Of a DNA stretch of 64,000 nucleotides, positions 34,515 to 42,327 are shown in pieces; the first letter of the stretch is position 1; each line of letters starts with the position of its first letter. This stretch comes from Bacillus solitudinis. Its GTDB lineage: Bacteria; Bacillota; Bacilli; Bacillales; Bacillaceae_D. The position numbers and the translations under genes were made by a program. The notes under the pieces were generated by a model that saw only the letters and a list, made by a program, of their open reading frames with translations, was not told the DNA's origin and searched no databases. The stretch is from assembly GCF_002797395.1 (NCBI RefSeq), contig NZ_KZ454943.1:547315-611314 (forward strand), in the 5' to 3' direction.

Positions 34515-35515
34515 GATTTAGTCAACCCCTTACGTGCGATATAAATGAAAAATGGGGTTCCTATGATCGCAGTCATGACTCCTACAGGTACCTCTTGAGG
34601 CATGATTACATAACGAGCACTAATATCAGCTAACAGCAACAAACACCCTCCAACGATCGCACAGTATGGAATCAACCAGCGATGATCAATCCCAACTAGA
34701 AAACGAGAAAGATGAGGGACCATGATTCCGACAAACCCAATTGGACCAGCAATCGCAACTGAGCCACCAGCTAGTAAAATAATAATAATCGCAGAAATGA
34801 TTTTAATCACGCCGGTTCGCTGACCAAGACCTTTGGCCACATCCTCTCCCATTGAAAGAAGATTAATATGTCGTGCAATGAGCAATGAACTCACCCATGC
34901 AATGGTCATATAAGGTAAAACGGTTTGTAAGTACTCCAATTTTCTCCCTTGTACGGATCCAGCTAACCAAAATAGTACTTCCTCTAATGCCTTTTCATTT
35001 AACACGAGCATGCCTTGGGTTAAGGAAGAAAATAAAGCCCAAATAGCTGCTCCTGCTAATGTAAACTTCATTGGGGTTAATCCTTCTCGACCTAATGAGC
35101 CAATAGAATAAACGATAATAGCTGCCACGGCAGCCCCAGCAAAGGCAATCCAAATAAAAGTGCTCAACGAAGTAATAGAAAAAAAGGATACAGCTAACAC
35201 AACAAAAAAGCTTGCGCCCGCATTAATTCCGAAAATTTTCGGATCGGCCAGAGGATTTTTCGTTAAAGCTTGCATTAAAACACCAGCAATTCCTAGACTT
35301 GCCCCAACAGCTGCTGCAATTAACGCCCTCGGTACTCTGACTGTTTGTATAATTAAATGTTCATTGGATCCATCAAAAGTTGTATATGCTTCAATCGCTA
35401 TTTTCCATGTCGTATTCGTGTATCCATAAACGATACTGAAACAAATTAATAATAGAAATATAACGAGTCCAACTAAAAGCCCAATAACTTTTCCTGGGGT
35501 TGTCTTTAATAACAT
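34511..35515 (-). CDS. FecCD-family iron-siderophore permease 1
   Basis: 334 residues, about ten helices: TVRVPRALIAAAVGASLGIA, LTKNPLADPKIFGINAGASF, VAIAGPIGFVGIMVPHLSRF and PQEVPVGVMTAIIGTPFFIYI. First gene of the leftward operon; its promoter lies in the Fur-boxed region shared with the binding-protein gene read the other way. Confidence 0.95.
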   Translation of the reverse strand: MLLKTTPGKVIGLLVGLVIFLLLICFSIVYGYTNTTWKIAIEAYTTFDGSNEHLIIQTVRVPRALIAAAVGASLGIAGVLMQALTKNPLADPKIFGINAGASFFVVLAVSFFSITSLSTFIWIAFAGAAVAAIIVYSIGSLGREGLTPMKFTLAGAAIWALFSSLTQGMLVLNEKALEEVLFWLAGSVQGRKLEYLQTVLPYMTIAWVSSLLIARHINLLSMGEDVAKGLGQRTGVIKIISAIIIILLAGGSVAIAGPIGFVGIMVPHLSRFLVGIDHRWLIPYCAIVGGCLLLLADISARYVIMPQEVPVGVMTAIIGTPFFIYIARKGLTKS

Positions 35516-35620
35516 GTTGGTGACTCCTTTTTACAACACTGTTTTACCTTTTATTACTTATTTACTAGATTGTGATTCTTATTTAAGTCTATTTTACACA
35601 CGAGTTGTTGTCAATGAGTT

Positions 35621-35699
35621 TGAGAATCATTTTCGATTATGTATTGACATCCTTTCATAATAATTTTAATATGGTAAATGTAAATGAAAATAGTTATCA
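35621..35699 (+). promoter_or_regulatory. Divergent promoter region with two Fur boxes
   Basis: Fur box 1 TGAGAATCATTTTCG (35621-35635) and box 2 TGAAAATAGTTATCA (35685-35699) match the 7-1-7 consensus TGATAATNATTATCA at 11 and 12 of 14 positions. Between them, TTGACA (35644-35649) and TAATAT (35667-35672) with 17-bp spacing drive the binding-protein gene. Both directions should be iron-repressed. Confidence 0.8.
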
Positions 35700-35723
35700 A
35701 TTATATTTTTTGGAGGGAACTTT

Positions 35724-36743
35724 ATGTTAGGAAAATCATCAATGAAATTAATTCTTATTGCACTTATGTTAGCTTTTGTTTTCACTTTGGCTGCTTGCGG
35801 AAATAATACTGAAGCAGATGCACCAAAAACGTCTAACGAAGATGTAGAGAGCACACAAGAGGTAGAGAATACAGAAGAAGAAGTAGTAGAAGCGGAAACG
35901 ACGTCGTACACAGTTGAACACGCAATGGACACAATCGAAATTGAAAAAACGCCAGAAAGAGTTGTCATTTTAACAAATGAAGGTACAGAAGCGTTATTAG
36001 CGTTAGATGTAACCCCTGTTGGGGCTGTTTCATCTTGGACAGGTGACCCTTGGTATGACCATATCAGCGAGCAAATGGAAGGTGTTCAAGAAGTTGGAAC
36101 TGAAAGTGAACCTAATTTAGAAGCTATTGCAGCTCTTAAACCAGACTTAATTATCGGTAACAAAATGCGCCAAGAAGCCGTATATGAACAATTAAGCGCA
36201 ATCGCACCAACCGTATTTGCTGAATCCTTGCGTGGGGATTGGAAAATTAATTTTGAACTTTATGCTGAAGCATTAAACAAAAAAGAAGAAGGTCAACAAG
36301 TGTTAAATGATTACTCTAATCGTATCACTAGCTTTCAAGAGCAAGCCGGAGATCTAGTAGACTTAGAAATTTCAATGATCCGTTTCTTAGGAGGCGATGT
36401 TCGAATTTATCAAAAAGATTCATTCTCAGGTGTGATACTTGAAGAAATCGGTTTTGCTCGCCCTGAATCACAAAATGTTGATGAATTTGCTATTATGGGA
36501 GCAACAAAAGAAATGATTCCAGATATGGACGGTGACATTTTGTTCTACTTTACCTATGAAACTGGTGACGGTGAAGGATCAAAAGTAGAAGAAGAATGGT
36601 TAAATGACCCACTATTCCAAAAATTACCTGTTGTAGAAGCTGGAAATGCATATAAAGTAGATGATGCCATTTGGAATACAGCAGGTGGAGTTATTGCTGC
36701 ACATCTAATGTTGGATGATTTAGAAAAGAAAATACTGAAATAA
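35724..36743 (+). CDS. Ferric-siderophore-binding lipoprotein
   Basis: 339-residue class III binding lipoprotein (lipobox LAACGN) with a Glu-rich linker. The mature part has the TroA/FhuD-type layout: EKTPERVVILTNEGTEALLAL, GTESEPNLEAIAALKPDLIIG, a long backbone helix and a C-terminal AIWNTAGGVIAAHLMLDDL. Start follows TTGGAGGGAACTTT. It delivers siderophore to the divergently encoded FecCD permeases. Ligand class (hydroxamate, catecholate, citrate) cannot be told from sequence. Confidence 0.93.
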   Translation: MLGKSSMKLILIALMLAFVFTLAACGNNTEADAPKTSNEDVESTQEVENTEEEVVEAETTSYTVEHAMDTIEIEKTPERVVILTNEGTEALLALDVTPVGAVSSWTGDPWYDHISEQMEGVQEVGTESEPNLEAIAALKPDLIIGNKMRQEAVYEQLSAIAPTVFAESLRGDWKINFELYAEALNKKEEGQQVLNDYSNRITSFQEQAGDLVDLEISMIRFLGGDVRIYQKDSFSGVILEEIGFARPESQNVDEFAIMGATKEMIPDMDGDILFYFTYETGDGEGSKVEEEWLNDPLFQKLPVVEAGNAYKVDDAIWNTAGGVIAAHLMLDDLEKKILK

Positions 36744-36748
36744 AATAC

Positions 36749-36788
36749 AAAAATGTCCTTCACTATATTTATGTGAGGGACATTTTTT
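36749..36788 (+). terminator. Bidirectional terminator
   Basis: Stem AAAAATGTCCTTCAC / GTGAGGGACATTTTT with flanking A and T runs; serves the binding-protein gene and, on the other strand, the YmaF gene. Confidence 0.8.
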
Positions 36789-36831
36789 TCGTAGATTATC
36801 TTTTATTAATCTATTGCAATTACAAATTAAA

Positions 36832-37209
36832 CTACAAACTCGTTCTACCACAATATCTATGCTTGTGTGGTGTTTGACCATCAACAGAAGTAACCCCACT
36901 GAATTCATGGTAGTGACCTTCACCAGGGAGAAAAATCGCAGGCCCAGTAACACCTTTAATAACATGTTTATGTTCAGCATCAAAACTTGTAAAGGTACAA
37001 TAGCGATGAGTATGCTTTACTCCACTTGGTGCGGGTTCTGTTGTTCCTGCATATCGATGATCATGACCTACATCAAATGAAGTAACACCTTTAAATTCAT
37101 GAGTATGAACAGGTTGGCCATCCCATGTTGTTATATAGAGATTATGCGAATGGTGAGGATCAGCATCATCTGAAGGATATAAGTATCCAGTAACAGGTAC
37201 ACTAGTCAT
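36832..37209 (-). CDS. YmaF-family His-rich repeat protein
   Basis: 125 residues without a signal peptide. Five repeats of the form H-x-H-x(3-7)-G/C-x-T-S (HHSHNLY, VHTHEFKGVTS, GHDHRYAG, KHTHRYCTFTSF, KHKHVIKGVTG, HYHEFSGVTS, PHKHRYCGRTS) give more than 15 His. This is the YmaF family layout; function unknown. Clustered HxH pairs could bind Zn, Ni or Cu. The gene stands next to the iron operon but shares no Fur box. Expression in sporulation has not been tested here. Confidence 0.85.
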   Translation of the reverse strand: MTSVPVTGYLYPSDDADPHHSHNLYITTWDGQPVHTHEFKGVTSFDVGHDHRYAGTTEPAPSGVKHTHRYCTFTSFDAEHKHVIKGVTGPAIFLPGEGHYHEFSGVTSVDGQTPHKHRYCGRTSL

Positions 37210-37558
37210 TTATTTATTCACCCTTTCATTTTTACTAATATACTTATGATTAAAATCTGAAAAGGGGTGGGTTCTTGTACGTTAATAAATATCTTCTTCC
37301 CATAAGAGAACGAATGTGCACTAATCTGCTGTTAACTAAACAATATTTCTTCCACAACCTGAATATTAAATAAAAAAAGACGCATTTCTTATTTAGGAAA
37401 TGCATCTTTGAAGAACAAGTAAAGTGGTTACTGCCAAACTTAAGTCCACATACATAAAAAGCCAACCAACTGTTAATTTATATAGAATCCATTGGAAGTC
37501 TGTAATGTATAGCTTTTTAACAACCGTTTCCCATCATTAGGGGTTATGTACTTTTTTA
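37210..37558. other. Intergenic stretch with a terminator hairpin
   Basis: AT-rich. At 37378-37406 AGACGCATTTCTTA...GGAAATGCATCT forms a stem with a T run on the minus strand, which may end a minus-strand transcript from the small frame at 37559-37720. Confidence 0.5.
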
Positions 37559-37720
37559 TTAACTGAACTGAACTTTAAATAATATGTTGTTTTGATTTAT
37601 TGAATTAGGTAAGACCCCGTTGCCTTCATATATTCCAATCTTACCATGCTTAAATGCTTTAATTTCCGCAACAAAACAAAGTATTCGTCTCTTTTCTCTT
37701 TTACTGATTGATTTAGCCAT
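37559..37720 (-). CDS. Hypothetical 53-residue basic protein (weak)
   Basis: AAAGGAG lies 9 nt before the ATG (MAKSISKREKRRILCF...). The product is short, with a basic start and no recognised family; a terminator-like hairpin sits about 150 bp downstream on the same strand. Could be a real small gene or a chance frame in an AT-rich spacer. Confidence 0.3.
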   Translation of the reverse strand: MAKSISKREKRRILCFVAEIKAFKHGKIGIYEGNGVLPNSINQNNILFKVQFS

Positions 37721-38194
37721 CCCACATAACTCCTTTTGATTTTCACACAAATCGATAGATGAATCGTTTTCAGTAACTGGCTGGCATTGTAGAAAAACTT
37801 TAGCCCCTGTAGTTTTGCGTCATCATTTTTCAATGACTTTGCCATTTAAACGATTTATGCGGATTAATTACACTATATATCATATTCTTTAAAATTGTAT
37901 AAGCTAATAGAATAGTTTTTCTCAATAGGCTGGCGAATGTACATAGTACAATAATATTTGTATTCATCTCAAACTGCGAGTAATTTTGTATTAAAATGAA
38001 GCTAATTATCTGAAGAACTCTCATCGCTTAAAAATAGCTTCTAACTAGAGAATGATTTCTATTTAGTGAAGTAGAAAGATACACAAGTACTTCGTTAGTG
38101 ATTGTTGTGACCAACTTTGGAAGGGAGGCTATTTAGCTGAGTTAGGAAGAGATATCTACCAGACTCGTGTAGCACAAAAAAAGAACTACTCCAA
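37721..38194. other. Intergenic stretch, nothing recognised
   Basis: AT-rich, several overlapping short frames without ribosome sites. No repeat or RNA signature seen. Confidence 0.35.
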
Positions 38195-38230
38195 AAAAGC
38201 GTATCACCCGATCCCGGGTGGTACGCTTTT
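38195..38230 (-). terminator. Strong terminator downstream of the Spo0E-like gene
   Basis: Stem AAAAGCGTATCACCC/GGGTGGTACGCTTTT around GATCCC, six T on the minus strand. It is 230 bp past the Spo0E-like stop, and the interval holds no convincing gene. Confidence 0.8.
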
Positions 38231-38465
38231 ACTATGGTGAATACAAACATCTTCTACGTAAACGGTCAAAGTTTGTACAGTACACCGATACTAGCTGAGT
38301 GAATCCAAGGATTTCCGAATAAATCCAATTAACGTTACTTTTTTCTGCTACCGGATCACCCAGATATCGTAGACCAGACATTCTTTCTACTCGTGTACTT
38401 GATGATAATAACTTGATCCAAGAACAGCATAAACACAAGGTGTCAGTGTCCTTTATCACATTATT

Positions 38466-38639
38466 TTAGACTTCATCCATATATAGGGCTATTAATTTAT
38501 CAAGCTGTTTGGATTTTCTCAATACTAAAGGATGCCGCAACCCATGTTCATTGGCAAGTTCGTTTAATTTGCTACGTAAACTCTCGATCTGGTTCAATAA
38601 AGTTTCATTCATCATACCTGAAGAATAATGTGAATTCAT
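38466..38639 (-). CDS. Spo0E-like aspartyl-phosphate phosphatase
   Basis: 57 residues forming the two-helix Spo0E domain: LNQIESLRSKLNELANEHGL, then a second helix with the signature S-x-x-L-D (KSKQLDKLIALYMDE). Family members dephosphorylate Spo0A~P and delay sporulation. The start (MNSHYSSG) lies behind GGAAGGTG. It is the second gene of a unit with the exported repeat protein immediately upstream (33 bp), an unusual partner. Confidence 0.82.
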   Translation of the reverse strand: MNSHYSSGMMNETLLNQIESLRSKLNELANEHGLRHPLVLRKSKQLDKLIALYMDEV

Positions 38640-38672
38640 ACATATACACCTTCCTTTTCTCATTTTATTAAA

Positions 38673-39734
38673 CTAGATTAAGAAAAGGACGTGCTTCGGT
38701 GGCGGATCGGGTGGTTCATTCGCCCTATTGCTAACAAATAGCTTCGCTTGATTGACTAGAAGGCTTTTACTAATCATGATTGGGATACTGTCGGGTAACA
38801 TGACATCTGGGCTGGAATGGGAACCGGCCTTCTTTAAACCTTGTTTACTTTGATAAGGAAGGACGGTATAGGATGACATTGTTCCCACGGGCACCGGTAT
38901 ATTGTTAGGTTCAGGTTCTCTAAGGGTCTTAGATTTTCTAATTTTTACTTTGAGTTCGGATCCAGACCCTACTGAAGTCGTTGCTGTATTGTCTTGTTTA
39001 GGTTTACGGTTTTTTGGGACGATGGCAGAAGGGTCACAACATTGAGTAAATAAAGCTTCATCTAGTTCCTCATCCAGGCTTTTTCTTTGTGCTGGCTCTA
39101 AGTTTTCTTTAATCTCTATATTAAGTTCCGTCTCGTGTCCCAACCTCCCCGTTAACTCATCGGGTTTGATTGGCTTAATCCTTAAATTTAGAATATTATA
39201 AATTAATCCGATTGATGGCAAAATCGGTTCCACAGCCGTCAGGACTGATGTGGTTTCAAATAGGATTTCGTCCACTTTTTCTGTGACAGTAGCCATCTCA
39301 TTTAAGATAGTGTTCGTTTCCTTATCTATTAGCGGAGAGTCACTTACCATTGCCTTAATATCTCGAGAAGTTTCAGATATGTCCTCGTCCACTTTCTTTA
39401 TGACGGTTTCTATCTCGTTGGAGGTAATATTCGTTGTCTTATCTAATAGCGAAGATTTACTATCCACTGCTTCAATAGCTTCCGAAGTTTCCGATACATC
39501 TTCGTCCACTTCCTCAATAACCGTTTCAGTTGGGTTAATGATTATTGATTTTGTATTATCCAGTATAGAAATCTCAGTATCCCCGACATTGGTCAAGTCA
39601 GTTGACCGCTCTGTCAAAGATGGTAAATCTTCCGTAACGGATTTTAACATTCCAGCTTGTATCTGCCTATCGAAAAAAGAAAAGATGACCAGTACGAGCA
39701 CAAACACCCACATAAATCTATGCGGAAAGTTCAT
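38673..39734 (-). CDS. Exported repeat protein of unknown function
   Basis: 353 residues starting at MNFPHRFMWV behind GGAAGGAGGTGAACAA. An N-terminal hydrophobic segment (residues about 6-20) is a signal peptide or anchor. Residues about 55-175 hold three diverged repeats of about 39 residues, each L(L/I)D-K/N-T followed by ETVI(E/K)KVDEDxSETS, predicted amphipathic helices. The rest is Pro/Ser/Lys-rich and disordered-looking, with a CC pair (TQCCDPS) and PPDPPP near the end. I do not recognise a family. Co-transcription with a Spo0E-like phosphatase hints at a signalling or sporulation link. Confidence 0.7.
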   Translation of the reverse strand: MNFPHRFMWVFVLVLVIFSFFDRQIQAGMLKSVTEDLPSLTERSTDLTNVGDTEISILDNTKSIIINPTETVIEEVDEDVSETSEAIEAVDSKSSLLDKTTNITSNEIETVIKKVDEDISETSRDIKAMVSDSPLIDKETNTILNEMATVTEKVDEILFETTSVLTAVEPILPSIGLIYNILNLRIKPIKPDELTGRLGHETELNIEIKENLEPAQRKSLDEELDEALFTQCCDPSAIVPKNRKPKQDNTATTSVGSGSELKVKIRKSKTLREPEPNNIPVPVGTMSSYTVLPYQSKQGLKKAGSHSSPDVMLPDSIPIMISKSLLVNQAKLFVSNRANEPPDPPPKHVLFLI

Positions 39735-40023
39735 TTGTTCACCTCCTTCCAAATAAGTTACTCTGGAAAAATATAACTGTATTACTATTGTAGAGGACTT
39801 TTTAATTCATATCACTAGGACCAACGGATGAACTTTATAAATATTAAAAGCAAAAAAAGTTTTTATCGGCTGAAATAGGGACTTTGTGGGGCTATTATGA
39901 AATTGGAACGTAATGACGCCTAAAATGGACATTATCTTCGTTCCAAATCTTCCTCATCCCCTCTACGATTAGTGTAAATTAAAAAATGTTAATAGTTTAT
40001 ACTAGCTCCCCTGCAATCAAATA

Positions 40024-40112
40024 AAAAGAGCATATCCATTTTGGTACCGGCCCCCGAAAGTTAGATTTTCTACTCTAACTTTCGGGGGTCGGTACCTTAA
40101 CGAATAAGCTCT
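40024..40112. repeat. Long nested inverted repeat
   Basis: A stem of GGTACCGGCCCCCGAAAGTTAGA type (40043-40065) with its complement (40074-40096), itself flanked by AAAGAGC / GCTCTTT. Total about 88 bp, no coding capacity. It lies beside repeat copy C and resembles the mobile hairpin repeats of Bacillaceae; it could also end the transcript of the gene at 40285. Confidence 0.6.
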
Positions 40113-40262
40113 TTCTTTATATGAGTGGCCTCTTAAGCAGTGAATGGAGTCGTCGCTTTGTTTAAGCCCGTTATGAGTGGTTTCTCATAGCGGGCGGGAC
40201 GTTCGTTAGCCATTGCTTCTATTTGGATTTATTAAGGTTTGGTTCTTACTTTTTCAGTGCTC
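40113..40262 (+). repeat. Dispersed intergenic repeat, copy C
   Basis: GGCCTCTTAAGCAGTGAATGG, then CCCGTTATGAGTGGTTTCTCAT/AGCGGGCGGGACGTTCG, ending in TAAGGTTTGGTTCTTAC and TTTTTCAGTGCTCC. Blocks align in order with copies A, B and D. Confidence 0.65.
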
Positions 40263-40284
40263 CACAAAACGCGGGTTCTTCTTT

Positions 40285-41910
40285 TTAATTCCGAACAATT
40301 TCCCATTGCTGATTCGCACCACCATTTGACGCCCATTGGACGATGTTTCCTCCGTCAGATACAGATTTACCTTCTACATCAAGCGCCTTGCCACTGTTGC
40401 GGTTAATGAGTGAAAAATAACCGTCGCTGTTCGGTTTTATTTCCCACTGTTGCATTGAACCGCCATGGTGGCCCCATTGCACCACATTGGCACCGTTCGA
40501 GGTACCTCCGTTATAAACATCAAGTGCTTTACCACTGCTTTCATTAATGATTCCAAAAAAGCCACTACTATTTTCAATTAAATTCCACAGTTGGCAGCCA
40601 CAATTTGTACTTGCCCACTGGTTAACATTTGCTCCATCTTCTGTGCTTGCATTTCCAACTTCTAACAGTTTCCCACTATTGCGGTTCTTAAATTGGAAAC
40701 TGACATTTCCTGAAAAGAAATTGCTGTTTCTCTCATTAGTATTGTTGCTACCTCCTTCAATACTAACAAGTGTTCCTGTTGTCTCTATCATGTTATCCCT
40801 TATAGAATTATTGGAAGATGAACCAGTGACTCGTACTCCTGTATTACTAAAGTTAGAATGTGTTTGCATATAATTATAATAGATATCGTTATGACTCCCA
40901 GGTGCTAAACGTATGAGAGCTTCTGGATTTAAAGTTGGATCCATTTGCTGAATGAGATTCCCTGAAAACGTATTTTGGTCTGCTTGAACTAGAATGCCAT
41001 GAATCCTTGAATCACGAACCGTATTATCAGTAATATCATTATTATTCGCCCCTGTTAAGACGAAAATTCCTCGAGGATAATTCTCAATAATGTTATTACT
41101 AACAGTGTTGTGTTCCCCGCCGTTCGGTATTCTAATTCCACCATATGAATCTTGTTGCTGCTGTTCATTAATAACCTGATTATGGGTCACTGTCGTATAT
41201 GTTGCACGTGAGAGATTAATTCCACTTCCTCCTGTCGAATTTGTAATCACATTATTAGTAATCAAATTATTTCTAACATCACCAACAGCGTGATTTTCAC
41301 TCCCAAAAGCAATGGCATGACCGCTTGTTAAGTCAAAACGACTATTGCGAATCTCTGAGTCCTTTAATCTTCTAAGCAACGCCCCAATTGTTGCATCACG
41401 CACTTCTACTCGATCTAACGTTAAATTTCTCACATCAGCATCAATATTGATCCCGCCAACTTGACCAAGCCCCTGTTGTGCTCGATTATTCCGATCCGCA
41501 TCAAATGTTAAATCAGACACGGTTGCATTTAAATTATTTGAGTTATTGTGTAAAATTGGATTTCCAACGACATAGTTTGGGCTACTTCCAATTTTCTTTA
41601 ATATCGTAACGCCCATTCCATCTCCAATTAAATTTACATTAGCGTGGAAACGAATGGCCTCATCAAAATAATAAGTCCCCGCTGGAAGATAGACCGTTCC
41701 CTCTTCCCCTCTATCATAGAAATAACGCATTGCAGCATGAAGATCCCCAGTTTGGGAGCTTTTCTCATTTGCTGTTACTCCAAAATCCCTAGCGTCGACA
41801 ACTTCAGCTGCTTGCGTGGCCTGAACACTAAATCCAAACCCAATTGATAAAACAAGAGTGAGAATGATCCAATACCATACCTTCCGTTGTGTTCCATTTT
41901 TTCTATTCAT
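40285..41910 (-). CDS. Secreted parallel beta-helix protein with ricin-type lectin domain
   Basis: 541 residues: signal peptide (cleavage near ATQAAE), then a pectate-lyase-3/NosD-like right-handed beta-helix. It opens with VVDARDFGVTAN and YLPAGTYYFDEAIRF and has many N-N-x-I/V-turns (residues about 35-400). The C-terminal ricin-B/CBM13 domain has three QxW repeats (QLWNL, QQWEI, QQWEIV). Such proteins are polysaccharide lyases, epimerases or glycosidases; the catalytic type is not evident. It neighbours a pectate lyase read in the same direction. Confidence 0.85.
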   Translation of the reverse strand: MNRKNGTQRKVWYWIILTLVLSIGFGFSVQATQAAEVVDARDFGVTANEKSSQTGDLHAAMRYFYDRGEEGTVYLPAGTYYFDEAIRFHANVNLIGDGMGVTILKKIGSSPNYVVGNPILHNNSNNLNATVSDLTFDADRNNRAQQGLGQVGGINIDADVRNLTLDRVEVRDATIGALLRRLKDSEIRNSRFDLTSGHAIAFGSENHAVGDVRNNLITNNVITNSTGGSGINLSRATYTTVTHNQVINEQQQQDSYGGIRIPNGGEHNTVSNNIIENYPRGIFVLTGANNNDITDNTVRDSRIHGILVQADQNTFSGNLIQQMDPTLNPEALIRLAPGSHNDIYYNYMQTHSNFSNTGVRVTGSSSNNSIRDNMIETTGTLVSIEGGSNNTNERNSNFFSGNVSFQFKNRNSGKLLEVGNASTEDGANVNQWASTNCGCQLWNLIENSSGFFGIINESSGKALDVYNGGTSNGANVVQWGHHGGSMQQWEIKPNSDGYFSLINRNSGKALDVEGKSVSDGGNIVQWASNGGANQQWEIVRN

Positions 41911-41991
41911 CGTATACCTCCTCAGTTTTATTAAAGCTAACTTTCTTCTACCCTCCTTTTTTTCGCATTAAGAAAGCGCTGTAAAAACAAA

Positions 41992-42024
41992 AAGAAAAAC
42001 ACATGGTATTAATGTGTTTTTCTT
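41992..42024 (-). terminator. Terminator of the pectate lyase gene
   Basis: Stem AAGAAAAACACAT/ATGTGTTTTTCTT with a T-rich tail on the minus strand, about 300 bp past the pectate lyase stop. Its sequence resembles the terminator at 45157-45192. A weak cre-like AGAAAGCGCTGTAA lies beside it (41971-41984), just upstream of the beta-helix gene. Confidence 0.6.
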
Positions 42025-42327
42025 AGGAGTTATATAATTCTGAATATTATTATAATAGTTAATAATTAATAAATATATAGCATAAACCAACAATAACTTA
42101 TGAAAAGTAATAATTTCCCTTAAATGGAACTCATACACGAGAGAGAATAACTGGAATATGACATCAAACCTATATTTAATACGATTTTTGAACCCAGGGT
42201 GGATGATCGTCCTTTCAGTTAATCATTCTTAGCCAGCCTCTACAATGTATCAGCTGGCCAAAGGTTTTGTCTTCTTTAGAGCGAACCCCATCTCTAATAA
42301 CAAACTTCTTAGAACACTTTCAAGTTA
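42025..42327. other. Intergenic stretch after the pectate lyase gene
   Basis: No gene seen; 300 bp of spacer without clear hairpins before the terminator. Confidence 0.35.

Noticed and set aside
37597..37845. 82-codon minus-strand frame overlapping the small 37559-37720 gene
   Set aside because: No ribosome site before its ATG; conflicts with a better-supported frame.
38232..38459. 75-codon minus-strand frame between the Spo0E-like gene and its terminator
   Set aside because: GTG start, no ribosome site, Arg/Ser/Leu-rich composition typical of noncoding frames.
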